A stretch of 64,000 bases of DNA from an uncultured Prevotellaceae bacterium. GTDB lineage: Bacteria > Bacteroidota > Bacteroidia > Bacteroidales > Bacteroidaceae. Below the pieces are notes generated by a model that worked only from the letters and a program-made list of their open reading frames with translations, was not told where the DNA came from and searched no databases. Positions 17,380 to 25,142 of the stretch are shown in pieces. Position 1 is the first letter of the stretch; each line of letters starts with the position of its first letter. The position numbers and the translations under genes were made by a program. Location of the stretch: positions 162,083 to 226,082 of the forward strand of contig CADCIB010000007.1 of assembly GCA_902801375.1 (NCBI GenBank), in the 5' to 3' direction.

Positions 17380-19524
17380 ATGAAAAAAATTACCTTGTTT
17401 TTGTTGATGGTGGCCTTCAGCATCTCGATGATGGCCCAAAACAAACTGACGCCCCAGGCTCAGCTGATGGTGGAACGTCAGAAGGCGAAAATCGAACGGC
17501 AGGCGACTCGCGCCAAAGGTCAAGATGCCACAGTCAATGAACCCAAGCGCCTGACGCTGGTGGTGAGTGTTTCCGACGCCACGGCTGAGACGTTCTCTCG
17601 CATCAAGGCCGCAGGCGGTGAAATCCGTTCGCGACTGGGCCGCCAGGTGGTGGTCGGCATCCCCATCGACAGCTTGGATGCCCTGCAGCAAATAGAGGGC
17701 GTTCAGCGCATCGACAAAGGCCATAAGGGCCATCTCAAGACCGACGTGACGCGCCAGCAGACGGGTGTCAGTCTGCTCAACGGTCCTTCGGTTCCAGAAG
17801 AGGCCATCCCCTACACAGGTAAGGGTGTGACCATCTGCCTGATCGACATAGGTTTCGACTACCAGCACCCTGCCTTCAAGGATGCTGAGGGGAACTCACG
17901 CATCAAGTGCGTCTATATGATGGGCGACAATAGCGGGCATCCTTTCAAGGTAGACGATCCTGAGGCTGGCGAAATCACCTTCCCCGGCTCTGTCTTCGAC
18001 ACACCCGAACTCATTGCCTCGCTGACCACCGACAACGCTGATGAGTCGCACGGCACCCATACGGCAGGCATTGCGGCAGGCAGCCTTTCGCCATTGGGCT
18101 TTGGCGGTATGTCACCTGAGGCCGACATTGTGCTCGTGCCTGTGAGTGATACCGCTTCAGGGGAAATGGCGTTTGAAGATGAGAACGAATGCTTGGAGTT
18201 GGCGATTGCCTTTGTAGCTGCCTATGCCAAGCAGTGTGAAGGGCCTGTGGTGCTGAGCGCCAGCCTGAACAGCCATACGGGCCCCCACAATGGCACAGGC
18301 ACTGTGGTCGAGGCTATCGAGAAAGCCTCCGATTGCCTGATACCCGTGTTTTCCGCAGGCAACGAAGGAGACTATCCCGTTCACCTCTACGAGGAGTTCA
18401 CCGCTTCCCATCCGTCGGTCAAGACATTGCTCCTCGATCTGGAAGAGGATGAGACGGGCGAGTATGAATACAGCTACTCGCCGGATGTGGTGGGCTACAC
18501 CACGGAAGGCAGCGAAGTGAGCATCCAGCTGAAGCTGAAGTCTATCAATACGTTGTCAGGCCGACTCAACACGGTTTGGAGCTCAGAGGTATGTACGGCC
18601 ACGCCCGGCTGCGATGATGTCCTCGTCATGGTGTCGAGCGACGACGACGCTGTCCTGGCCAAGTATTTCGACGGTGATATAGATATTTACGCCATTGACA
18701 TGGGCGATGGCCGGCTGAGCTTCGGCGTCAGAGCCAGTGGAGGAATGACCAAACTCAATCTGTTTGAACTCATCGTCAACGGAGCTCCCGGCACAAAAGT
18801 ACACATGTGGGACGACGGCCTCGGATTTGGCGGTGTGGACTTACTCGGCCTGTCTGGCTACGTCGACGGCGACAGCGAGATGTCGGCTGGCGACTGGACC
18901 ACGACAGAGCGGGTGGTCAGCGTGGGCGCCTATTGCGCGAACGTGATGCTGCGCGAATACGACGGCAATGTGAGCGACTCCTCTGAGGCTGAAGACCCGG
19001 ACGACGACGTGGATGTGATGAACGACATAGGCTGGTTCTCCAGCTATGGCACGTCGGTCAACGGTGTGAGCCAGCCCACAATCTGCGCCCCTGGTGTGAA
19101 CGTCGTGTCGGCTTACAACCATTATTACCTCAGCGACAAGACCATAGCCGACAACATGCAGTGGATGGGCTATCCTTATACGGCTGAGAGCGGTACGTCG
19201 ATGTCTTGTCCTGTGGTGGCTGGCATCGTGGCCCTCTGGTTGCAAGCCAACTCCGACATGACACTCGACGACATCAAGGAGGTGATGCGCAACAGTTCCG
19301 TCAACGACTCTTTCACAGCCAATCAGCCTGACCGCTGGGGCTGCGGCAAGATCAATGCCGTTCGTGGCATCAACTACATCACCACAGGCGACACTGGCAT
19401 CCGAACCTTCGACTATGCCGCCTCGCGCACCACTGCGACCTACGACCTGCAGGGACGTCGCATCAGCCATCGTCCCACTGCCGGCATCTACATCCGCGAT
19501 GGCAGGAAAATCGTAGTCAGATAA
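17380..19524 (+). CDS. Secreted subtilisin-like (S8) serine protease
   Basis: A 714-residue exported protease. Signal peptide MKKITLFLLMVAFSISMMA is followed by an inhibitor-like pro-region to about residue 145. The catalytic triad is D156 in CLIDIGFD, H224 in ESHGTHTAG and Ser in ESGTSMSCPVVAG (about residue 610). An insert between His and Ser holds the oxyanion Asn (FSAGNEG) and a beta-rich domain. The C-terminus, LQGRRISHRPTAGIYIRDG followed by RKIVVR, is the same type of short tail found on other exported proteins here and may direct secretion or surface attachment. It has its own promoter. Confidence 0.9.
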   Translation: MKKITLFLLMVAFSISMMAQNKLTPQAQLMVERQKAKIERQATRAKGQDATVNEPKRLTLVVSVSDATAETFSRIKAAGGEIRSRLGRQVVVGIPIDSLDALQQIEGVQRIDKGHKGHLKTDVTRQQTGVSLLNGPSVPEEAIPYTGKGVTICLIDIGFDYQHPAFKDAEGNSRIKCVYMMGDNSGHPFKVDDPEAGEITFPGSVFDTPELIASLTTDNADESHGTHTAGIAAGSLSPLGFGGMSPEADIVLVPVSDTASGEMAFEDENECLELAIAFVAAYAKQCEGPVVLSASLNSHTGPHNGTGTVVEAIEKASDCLIPVFSAGNEGDYPVHLYEEFTASHPSVKTLLLDLEEDETGEYEYSYSPDVVGYTTEGSEVSIQLKLKSINTLSGRLNTVWSSEVCTATPGCDDVLVMVSSDDDAVLAKYFDGDIDIYAIDMGDGRLSFGVRASGGMTKLNLFELIVNGAPGTKVHMWDDGLGFGGVDLLGLSGYVDGDSEMSAGDWTTTERVVSVGAYCANVMLREYDGNVSDSSEAEDPDDDVDVMNDIGWFSSYGTSVNGVSQPTICAPGVNVVSAYNHYYLSDKTIADNMQWMGYPYTAESGTSMSCPVVAGIVALWLQANSDMTLDDIKEVMRNSSVNDSFTANQPDRWGCGKINAVRGINYITTGDTGIRTFDYAASRTTATYDLQGRRISHRPTAGIYIRDGRKIVVR

Positions 19525-19540
19525 GGACGATTCAAGCACA

Positions 19541-19595
19541 TTGGCCATAAAATGATTGCACAGAATATAGTGTTCTGTGCAATTATTATGGCCAA
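19541..19595. repeat. Long imperfect palindrome after the S8 protease
   Basis: TTGGCCATAA at the left edge pairs with the right edge ending TTATGGCCAA, and ATTGCACAGAA with TTCTGTGCAAT inside. The stem is about 23-25 bp with a 7-nt loop. It may end the protease transcript or be a small mobile palindrome; no T-run follows it directly. Confidence 0.6.
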
Positions 19596-19619
19596 AAAGT
19601 GCGTTTTTCATTACTTTTC

Positions 19620-19650
19620 TTTGTCGTACAATAAAAATATTGTACTTTTG
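19620..19650 (+). promoter_or_regulatory. Promoter of the etf operon
   Basis: TTTG (19620-19623) and TACTTTTG (19643-19650) with 19 nt between, 56 nt before the etfB start. Confidence 0.7.
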
Positions 19651-19706
19651 CACACGATTTTGCAAAATACCTTTTTTTTGAAGGATAATACATTATTAAT
19701 ATATTT

Positions 19707-20579
19707 ATGAGTTTAAAGATTGTAGTACTTGCCAAGCAAGTACCTGACACAAGAAATGTGGGCAAGGATGCCATGACCGCTGAAGGCACCGTGAACCGTG
19801 CCGCCCTGCCCGCTATCTTCAACCCCGAAGATTTGAATGCCTTGGAGCAAGCACTCCGCCTGAAGGAGCAGCACGAAGGCTCCACAGTGGGAATCCTGAC
19901 CATGGGACCGCCGCGTGCCGGCGAGATCATCCGCCAGGGACTCTATCGTGGTGCCGACACCGGTTGGCTCCTCACCGACCGCTTGTTTGCTGGCGCCGAC
20001 ACGCTCGCCACGTCCTATGCCTTGGCCACTGCCATCAAGAAGATTGGCGATGTCGACATCGTGATTGGTGGACGCCAGGCCATCGATGGCGATACTGCCC
20101 AGGTGGGACCGCAGGTGGCTCAGAAGCTGGGCCTCAACCAGGTGACCTACGCTGAGGAAATCCTGAAAGTGGAGGATGGCAAGGCCCTGATCCGCCGCCA
20201 TATCGATGGTGGCGTGGAGACCGTAGAGGCTCCGCTGCCCGTTGTCATCACCGTCAATGGAAGTGCGGCTCCCTGTCGCCCGTGCAACGCCAAGCTCGTG
20301 ATGAAATACAAGCGGGCTACGTGTCCGATGGAACGTCCGCAGGAAGGCACGGCTTACGACCATCTCTACGAGGAGCGTCCCTACCTGACGCTCAACCAGT
20401 GGTCGGTGGCCGATGTCGATGGCGATGTCAACCAGTGCGGTTTGGCTGGTAGCCCCACCAAGGTGAAGACGGTGAAAAACATCGTGTTCCAGGCCAAGGA
20501 GTCGAAGACAATGACAGGCTCGGATGAAGACATCAACAGCCTGATGAAGGAGTTGCTCAGCGAGAAGATCATCGGATAA
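19707..20579 (+). CDS. etfB: Electron transfer flavoprotein subunit beta
   Basis: A 290-residue subunit of the FAD/AMP-binding flavoprotein that accepts electrons from acyl-CoA dehydrogenase. Recognisable segments are VVLAKQVPDTRNV at the start, NPEDLNALEQALRLKE, LTMGPPRAGEIIRQGLYRGAD, and IGGRQAIDGDTAQVGPQVAQKLG. It is the first gene of a unit with etfA and an acyl-CoA dehydrogenase. Unusually, a DUF559 gene separates it from etfA, whereas the two subunits are normally adjacent. Confidence 0.93.
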   Translation: MSLKIVVLAKQVPDTRNVGKDAMTAEGTVNRAALPAIFNPEDLNALEQALRLKEQHEGSTVGILTMGPPRAGEIIRQGLYRGADTGWLLTDRLFAGADTLATSYALATAIKKIGDVDIVIGGRQAIDGDTAQVGPQVAQKLGLNQVTYAEEILKVEDGKALIRRHIDGGVETVEAPLPVVITVNGSAAPCRPCNAKLVMKYKRATCPMERPQEGTAYDHLYEERPYLTLNQWSVADVDGDVNQCGLAGSPTKVKTVKNIVFQAKESKTMTGSDEDINSLMKELLSEKIIG

Positions 20580-20594
20580 AGCCTCACCCCCTTA

Positions 20595-20615
20595 CCCCTC
20601 TCCGAAAGAGAGGGG
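20595..20615. repeat. CCCCTCTC palindrome left of the DUF559 gene
   Basis: CCCCTCTC (20595-20602) pairs with GAGAGGGG (20608-20615). It is preceded by CCTCACCCCC. A palindrome of the same family lies at 21079-21100, on the other side of the DUF559 gene. Confidence 0.75.
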
Positions 20616-20652
20616 CGTGGATAGTAATTGGGGTGGGAAAAGCATAACGACC

Positions 20653-21027
20653 ATGGGCTATGGATACCAGACGGCTGCCTCCGACAGATATAACATTCTG
20701 AAGGAGTTTGCAAGGCAGAACAGAAGGAAAATGACTCCAAGCGAGGAGGCTCTCTGGGAAGCGCTGAGAAAGTATCTGGACGGCTGGAAATTCCGACGGC
20801 AACATCCCATTGGCGACTATATCGCTGATTTTGTGTGTTTGCGCGAAAAACTCGTTGTCGAGGTGGATGGCGAATACCACAACGCTGAAGAACAACAGCA
20901 CGACGATGCGATAAGAACTCACTATCTGCAACAGATGGGATTCCATGTCATTCGTTTCGACAACCAAGAGGTGGATACTGACGTCATGTCGGTCGTCCTA
21001 CGAATAAAAGAACAATTAACAAAATAA
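20653..21027 (+). CDS. DUF559 (Vsr-like endonuclease fold) protein
   Basis: A 124-residue protein of the DUF559 family, related to very-short-patch-repair endonucleases. It shows MTPSEEALWEALR, then FRRQHPIGDYIADFVC and LVVEVDGEYH, where the Asp and Glu/Asp residues form the predicted nuclease site, and GFHVIRFDNQEV at the end. The function is not established. The ATG at 20653 is preferred because the conserved region begins soon after it and an upstream ATG lies in repeat-derived DNA. It is wedged between etfB and etfA and flanked by related palindromes, which suggests insertion. Confidence 0.85.
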   Translation: MGYGYQTAASDRYNILKEFARQNRRKMTPSEEALWEALRKYLDGWKFRRQHPIGDYIADFVCLREKLVVEVDGEYHNAEEQQHDDAIRTHYLQQMGFHVIRFDNQEVDTDVMSVVLRIKEQLTK

Positions 21028-21036
21028 GAATATCAC

Positions 21037-22128
21037 ATGAATACAAGCAATGAACAACAGGGCCAGAGTCATACCACTCCCCTCTCCCCTCGGAGAGGGG
21101 CTGGGGGTGAGGCCGTATTTGTATATGTAGAGATAGAAGGCACGCTCGTGCAGGAAGTGTCGCAGGAGCTGCTGACGAAGGGTCGCAAACTGGCCAATCA
21201 GTTGGGCGTGGAGCTCCATGCCGTGGTGGCCGGAACGGGCATCAGGGACAAGGTGGAAGAGCAGATCCTGCCCTATGGCGTCGACAAGCTCTTCGTCTTC
21301 GATGGCGAAGGACTGTTCCCCTACACATCCGCTCCCCACACCGACATCCTCGTGAACCTCTTCAAGGAGGAGCAGCCCCAGATCTGCCTGATGGGCGCCA
21401 CCGTCATCGGCCGTGACCTCGGACCCCGCGTGTCGTCGTCGCTGACCAGCGGACTGACCGCCGACTGCACAGAGCTGGAGATCGGTTCCTACGACGATGC
21501 CAAGACCAAGCAGCACTACGACAATCTGCTCTATCAGATTCGTCCCGCCTTTGGTGGCAACATCGTGGCCACGATTGTCAATCCCGACCACCGTCCGCAG
21601 ATGGCCACCGTCCGTTCGGGCGTCATGCAGAAAGCCATCTACGAGGGCGAGTGCCGCAAGGAAGTGGTCTACCCAGAGGTCTCTAAGTATGTCAGCCCTG
21701 AGGCTTTCGTCGTCCGTGTCCTCGACCATCATGTGGAGGCCGCCAAGCACAACCTCAAGGGTGCTCCCATCGTCGTGGCTGGTGGCTATGGCGTAGGTTC
21801 CAAGGAAGGTTTCGACCAGCTCTTCGAGCTCGCCAAGGTGCTCCATGGTGAGGTGGGTGGCAGCCGTGCCGCCGTCGACGCAGGATGGCTCGACCACGAC
21901 CGTCAGATTGGTCAGACGGGTGTCACCGTCCATCCCAAGGTCTACATCGCCTGCGGCATCAGCGGACAGATCCAGCACATCGCTGGCATGCAGGACTCGG
22001 GCATCATCATCTCTGTCAACAGCGATCCCGATGCACCCATCAACCGCATTGCCGACTATGTCATCGTGGGTACCGTAGAGGAAGTGGTGCCGAAACTCAT
22101 CAAGTACTACAAGCAGAACAGCAAGTAG
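21037..22128 (+). CDS. etfA: Electron transfer flavoprotein subunit alpha
   Basis: A 363-residue partner of etfB. The C-terminal FAD-binding domain is clear: VVAGGYGVGSKEGFD, GGSRAAVDAGW, DRQIGQTGVTVHPKVYIACG and ISGQIQHIAGMQDSGIII, then INSDP-type sequence. The N-terminus is unusual: the conserved VFVYVEIEGTLVQEVSQELL starts at residue 27, and residues 13-26 (TTPLSPRRGAGGEA) are encoded by a palindromic repeat. The start at 21037 is 9 nt after the DUF559 stop. The protein should pass electrons from the downstream acyl-CoA dehydrogenase to a quinone or other acceptor. Confidence 0.92.
   Translation: MNTSNEQQGQSHTTPLSPRRGAGGEAVFVYVEIEGTLVQEVSQELLTKGRKLANQLGVELHAVVAGTGIRDKVEEQILPYGVDKLFVFDGEGLFPYTSAPHTDILVNLFKEEQPQICLMGATVIGRDLGPRVSSSLTSGLTADCTELEIGSYDDAKTKQHYDNLLYQIRPAFGGNIVATIVNPDHRPQMATVRSGVMQKAIYEGECRKEVVYPEVSKYVSPEAFVVRVLDHHVEAAKHNLKGAPIVVAGGYGVGSKEGFDQLFELAKVLHGEVGGSRAAVDAGWLDHDRQIGQTGVTVHPKVYIACGISGQIQHIAGMQDSGIIISVNSDPDAPINRIADYVIVGTVEEVVPKLIKYYKQNSK
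21073..21114 (+). repeat. In-frame palindromic repeat in etfA
   Basis: CCCCTCTCC (21079-21087) pairs with GGAGAGGGG (21092-21100), followed by CTGGGGGTGAGG. This is the same family as the palindrome at 20595-20615. It adds 14 codons (residues 13-26) without breaking the frame. Confidence 0.8.
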
Positions 22129-22165
22129 TCCTTCCCGTTCCCTACATCGTAATTCCTCCATCAAC

Positions 22166-22363
22166 ATGGATTTCCTCTATCTCATCCTGAAACTGCTGCT
22201 CTGCATCCTCGTCGTGTTGGCCATGGCCTATGTGCCGTACATGAAGTTCAAGAACTTCTGCAACACCAAGATAGGCAACAAGTACTTGTGCTATCTCCTG
22301 CAAGGATGCTTCGGCCTGTTCACACTTTATATTTTATTCATCTTAATCACATTAATCGTATAA
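22166..22363 (+). CDS. Small membrane protein in the etf-acd unit
   Basis: A 65-residue protein with two hydrophobic stretches (about residues 3-24 and 44-65) around a basic loop KFKNFCNTKIGNKYLCY. No family was recognised. It lies 37 nt after etfA and 6 nt before the acyl-CoA dehydrogenase gene on the same strand, so it is probably translated as part of this unit. It might help dock the flavoprotein system at the membrane, but this is only a guess from position. Confidence 0.6.
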   Translation: MDFLYLILKLLLCILVVLAMAYVPYMKFKNFCNTKIGNKYLCYLLQGCFGLFTLYILFILITLIV

Positions 22364-22369
22364 CAAGAT

Positions 22370-24097
22370 ATGGCAAACTATTTCAGTGACCATCCCGAAC
22401 TGGAGTTCCACCTGCACCATCCGTTGATGAAGCGCATCGTAGAGCTCAAAGAAAGAAACTACGCTGATAAAGATACCTACGACGACGCTCCCGTCGACTA
22501 CGACGATGCCATCGAGAACTACAAGCGTTTCCTCGACATCACGGGCGATGTGGCCGCCAACATCATCGAGCCGAACTCAGAGGATGTCGACCTCGAAGGG
22601 CCCCATCTCGAAAACGGGCGCATGATCTACGCCTCGAAGACTTTCGAGAATCTCGATGCCACACGCAAGGCAGGCCTCTGGGGCGTCTCCATGCCCCGCC
22701 GCTATGGTGGTCTGAACATGCCCATCACTCCTTACTCCATGGCCTCGGAGATCGTCTCCACGGCCGATGCCGGTTTCCAGAACATCTGGTCGCTTCAGGA
22801 CTGCATAGAGACGCTCTATGAGTTCGGTTCCGAAGAGCAGCGCCAGAAGTACATCCCCCGCGTCTGCGCCGGCGAGACCATGTCGATGGACCTCACAGAG
22901 CCCGATGCCGGTTCCGACCTGCAGCGCGTCATGCTCAAGGCCACCTACGACGAGAAGGAAGACTGCTGGCGGCTGAACGGCGTGAAGCGCTTCATCACCA
23001 ATGGCGACTCCGACATCCACCTCGTCCTGGCACGCTCTGAAGAGGGCACCCGCGACGGCCGCGGCCTGTCGATGTTCATCTACGACAAGCGCAACGGTGG
23101 CGTCAACGTGCGCCACATCGAGCACAAGCTGGGCATCCACGGCTCGCCCACCTGCGAACTGACCTACAAGAACGCCAAGGCCGAGCTCTGCGGAAGCACC
23201 CGCATGGGACTCATCAAGTATGTCATGGCCCTCATGAACGGCGCCCGCCTCGGCATCGCCGCCCAGAGCACAGGCCTCTCGCAGGCTGCCTACAACGAGG
23301 CTCTGGCCTACGCCAAGGAGCGCCGCCAGTTCGACACCGCCATCATCGACTTCCCCGCCGTCTACGACATGCTCTCGCGCATGAAGGCCAAGCTCGATGC
23401 CGGTCGGTCCATCCTCTATCAGACCGCACGCTACGTCGACATCTACAAGGCTCTCGACGACATCGCTCGCGAGCGCAAGCTCACACCCGAGGAGCGCCAG
23501 GAGCAGAAGAAATACGCCCGTCTGGCCGATGCCTTCACACCGCTCGCCAAGGGCATGAACTCTGAATATGCCAACCAGAATGCCTACGACGCCATACAGA
23601 TTCATGGCGGCAGCGGCTTCATCATGGAGTACAAGTGCCAGCGACTCTATCGCGACGCACGCATCTTCTCCATCTACGAGGGTACCACACAGCTGCAGGT
23701 GGTGGCTGCCATCCGCTACATCACCAACGGCACCTACCTCGCCCTGATGAAGGAAATGCTCGAAGGGTCTCTCACCTCTCACCCCTCACCCCTCACCTCC
23801 AAGATCGAGAAGATGGTGGACCTCTACGAGCAGGCCCTCAACACCGTGAAGGAGGCTCAGCATCAGGAGACGCAGGACTTCCTGGCCCGCCGCCTCTACG
23901 ACATGACGGCCGAGATCATGATGTCGCTCCTCATCGTCGAGGATGCCAGCCGTGCGCCAGAGCTCTTCGCCAAGAGTGCCAACGTCTACGTGCGCATGGC
24001 CGAGGAGAATGTCATCGCCAAGTCGGCCTACATCGCCAACTTCCAGGCTGCCGACCTCGCTGACTTCCGCGCCCGCGAGTGCAGCTGCGAGGCATAG
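22370..24097 (+). CDS. Acyl-CoA dehydrogenase
   Basis: A 575-residue flavoenzyme of the long Bacteroidetes acyl-CoA dehydrogenase type. Family motifs: MDLTEPDAGSDLQ (FAD/substrate), GVKRFITNGD, ARLGIAAQSTGLSQAAY, IQIHGGSGFIMEY and RIFSIYEGTTQLQ, whose Glu is the expected catalytic base. It oxidises an acyl-CoA and passes electrons to EtfAB encoded upstream. The acyl chain cannot be determined from sequence. Residues 467-477 are encoded by tandem CTCACCCCT-type repeats (23769-23799), between the catalytic domain and the C-terminal helical extension. Confidence 0.92.
   Translation: MANYFSDHPELEFHLHHPLMKRIVELKERNYADKDTYDDAPVDYDDAIENYKRFLDITGDVAANIIEPNSEDVDLEGPHLENGRMIYASKTFENLDATRKAGLWGVSMPRRYGGLNMPITPYSMASEIVSTADAGFQNIWSLQDCIETLYEFGSEEQRQKYIPRVCAGETMSMDLTEPDAGSDLQRVMLKATYDEKEDCWRLNGVKRFITNGDSDIHLVLARSEEGTRDGRGLSMFIYDKRNGGVNVRHIEHKLGIHGSPTCELTYKNAKAELCGSTRMGLIKYVMALMNGARLGIAAQSTGLSQAAYNEALAYAKERRQFDTAIIDFPAVYDMLSRMKAKLDAGRSILYQTARYVDIYKALDDIARERKLTPEERQEQKKYARLADAFTPLAKGMNSEYANQNAYDAIQIHGGSGFIMEYKCQRLYRDARIFSIYEGTTQLQVVAAIRYITNGTYLALMKEMLEGSLTSHPSPLTSKIEKMVDLYEQALNTVKEAQHQETQDFLARRLYDMTAEIMMSLLIVEDASRAPELFAKSANVYVRMAEENVIAKSAYIANFQAADLADFRARECSCEA
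23769..23799 (+). repeat. In-frame CTCACCCCT repeats in the acyl-CoA dehydrogenase gene
   Basis: Four successive CTCACC(C/T)CT-like units encode the segment SLTSHPSPLTS. Similar runs occur between genes in the window. The frame is kept and the segment sits at a domain boundary. Confidence 0.65.
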
Positions 24098-24611
24098 GCC
24101 CCCTGCCTGACAACCAACTTAAGATCAACAACCGATTCCACGGATTGCACGGATTGGGTCCCCATACCCATTCGTGCAATCCGTGTTTCATGCCTGATAG
24201 GTGCCCCCTATAGGCATTCCCCTCCAAATATCTGCTAGGTGCACCCCCGCAGTCACTTCCCCCCTACAGGAGGCAACAATACTAATCAGCCCCCCTCCTA
24301 CAGGAGGGGTGAGGGGGAGGTCATAGGGGGAGACCATGAAGGGAATCAGCCACCTACAGGGCTAGCGACCCCCTCTAACTCCCCCTGTAGGGGGAGGAAT
24401 GGTTAGAACTGAGCGCAGAAACTAACCACTCCCCGCCAAAGCCTGATAGGTTGTACTCCGTAGGCACTCCCCGCCCCTTTTTAAGGGGAGGGGGTGGGGG
24501 CGAGCCGCGAGAAGAAAATTTCACACAGAAATCACAGAAGTCACAGAAAGGATATTGCGGACGCAATATCAAAAATCCGCGAGATCCGTGAAATCCGTGT
24601 TCGAAAAAAAA

Positions 24612-24815
24612 TTGGCAATAACATAGAAGTTGACCTTTCATGACCTCCCCCTCACCCCTCCTGTAGGAGGGGGGCTGGTTAGTTTCTGCGCTCAGTTCTA
24701 ACTATTCCTCCCCCTACAGGGGGAGTAAAGAGGGGGTCACATTCCTCCTGTAGGAGGGCTGAGGGGCGTTCATACTCCTTCGAACCCTTTCGTGTCAACT
24801 TCTATATCATTGCTA
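24612..24815. repeat. Element with inverted ends, copy A
   Basis: The left end TTGGCAATAACATAGAAG (continuing GTTGACC) is repeated in inverted form at the right end with a few mismatches. Inside are CTCCTGTAGGAG palindromes and GCGCTCAGTTCTAACTATTC. Most of the interior reappears, inverted, at 62891-63150, and one end is also found near 38950-39010. No coding capacity. Confidence 0.65.
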
Positions 24816-24907
24816 ATAAAAATTCTGTGCTTTCTGTGCTTTCTGCGTGAGATAAAAACGTGGTTTCTACGTGAGATAAAAGAGGGAGTGTGTCAAATTC
24901 CGCCGAT

Positions 24908-25000
24908 TGTAGGGACATACTTTCATGTATGTCCGTTGGTCTGGGTTTTGCGATCCTCCATCGGCGTCATTTCGGACATACATAAAAGTATGTCCCTACA
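24908..25000. mobile_element. MITE-like palindromic element
   Basis: Two 28-nt arms (24908-24935 and 24973-25000) are complementary at 27 of 28 positions, enclosing 37 nt. The arms begin TGTAGGGACATAC. It has no coding capacity and could be mobilised by a transposase elsewhere. No clear target duplication was identified. Confidence 0.6.
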
Positions 25001-25107
25001 GCCGCTTCCTTGGGAGGGGCTGGGGGCCAGCCCTATATAAAATGCAAATAAAAAACGTTTTTCCTAAATAATTATGAATGGAGGATAGCAAATCATGAAT
25101 AAATTCG

Positions 25108-25115
25108 TAACTTTG
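25108..25115 (+). promoter_or_regulatory. -7 box of the AICAR transformylase gene
   Basis: TAACTTTG, 27 nt upstream of the ATG. No convincing -33 element at standard distance. Confidence 0.5.
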
Positions 25116-25142
25116 CAGAAACAATCACAGAATATCTGAATC

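Larger units (their letters stand above)
24098..25142. repeat. Repeat-rich intergenic region, 1.0 kb
   Basis: No gene was seen. Contents: a hairpin with CACGGATTGCACG arms (24139-24185); several CTCCTGTAGGAG-type palindromes; an element with inverted ends at 24612-24815; an ATATTGC/GCAATAT hairpin near 24550-24570; CAGAAATCACAGAA-type runs; and a 93-bp inverted-repeat element (24908-25000). A TAACTTTG box at 25108-25115 precedes the next gene. Confidence 0.7.

Noticed and set aside
21016-22167. Long open frame on the minus strand opposite etfA
   Set aside because: It mirrors a clear etfA on the other strand. High G+C codon bias produces such shadows; its sequence resembles no protein family and is His/Val/Asp-rich.
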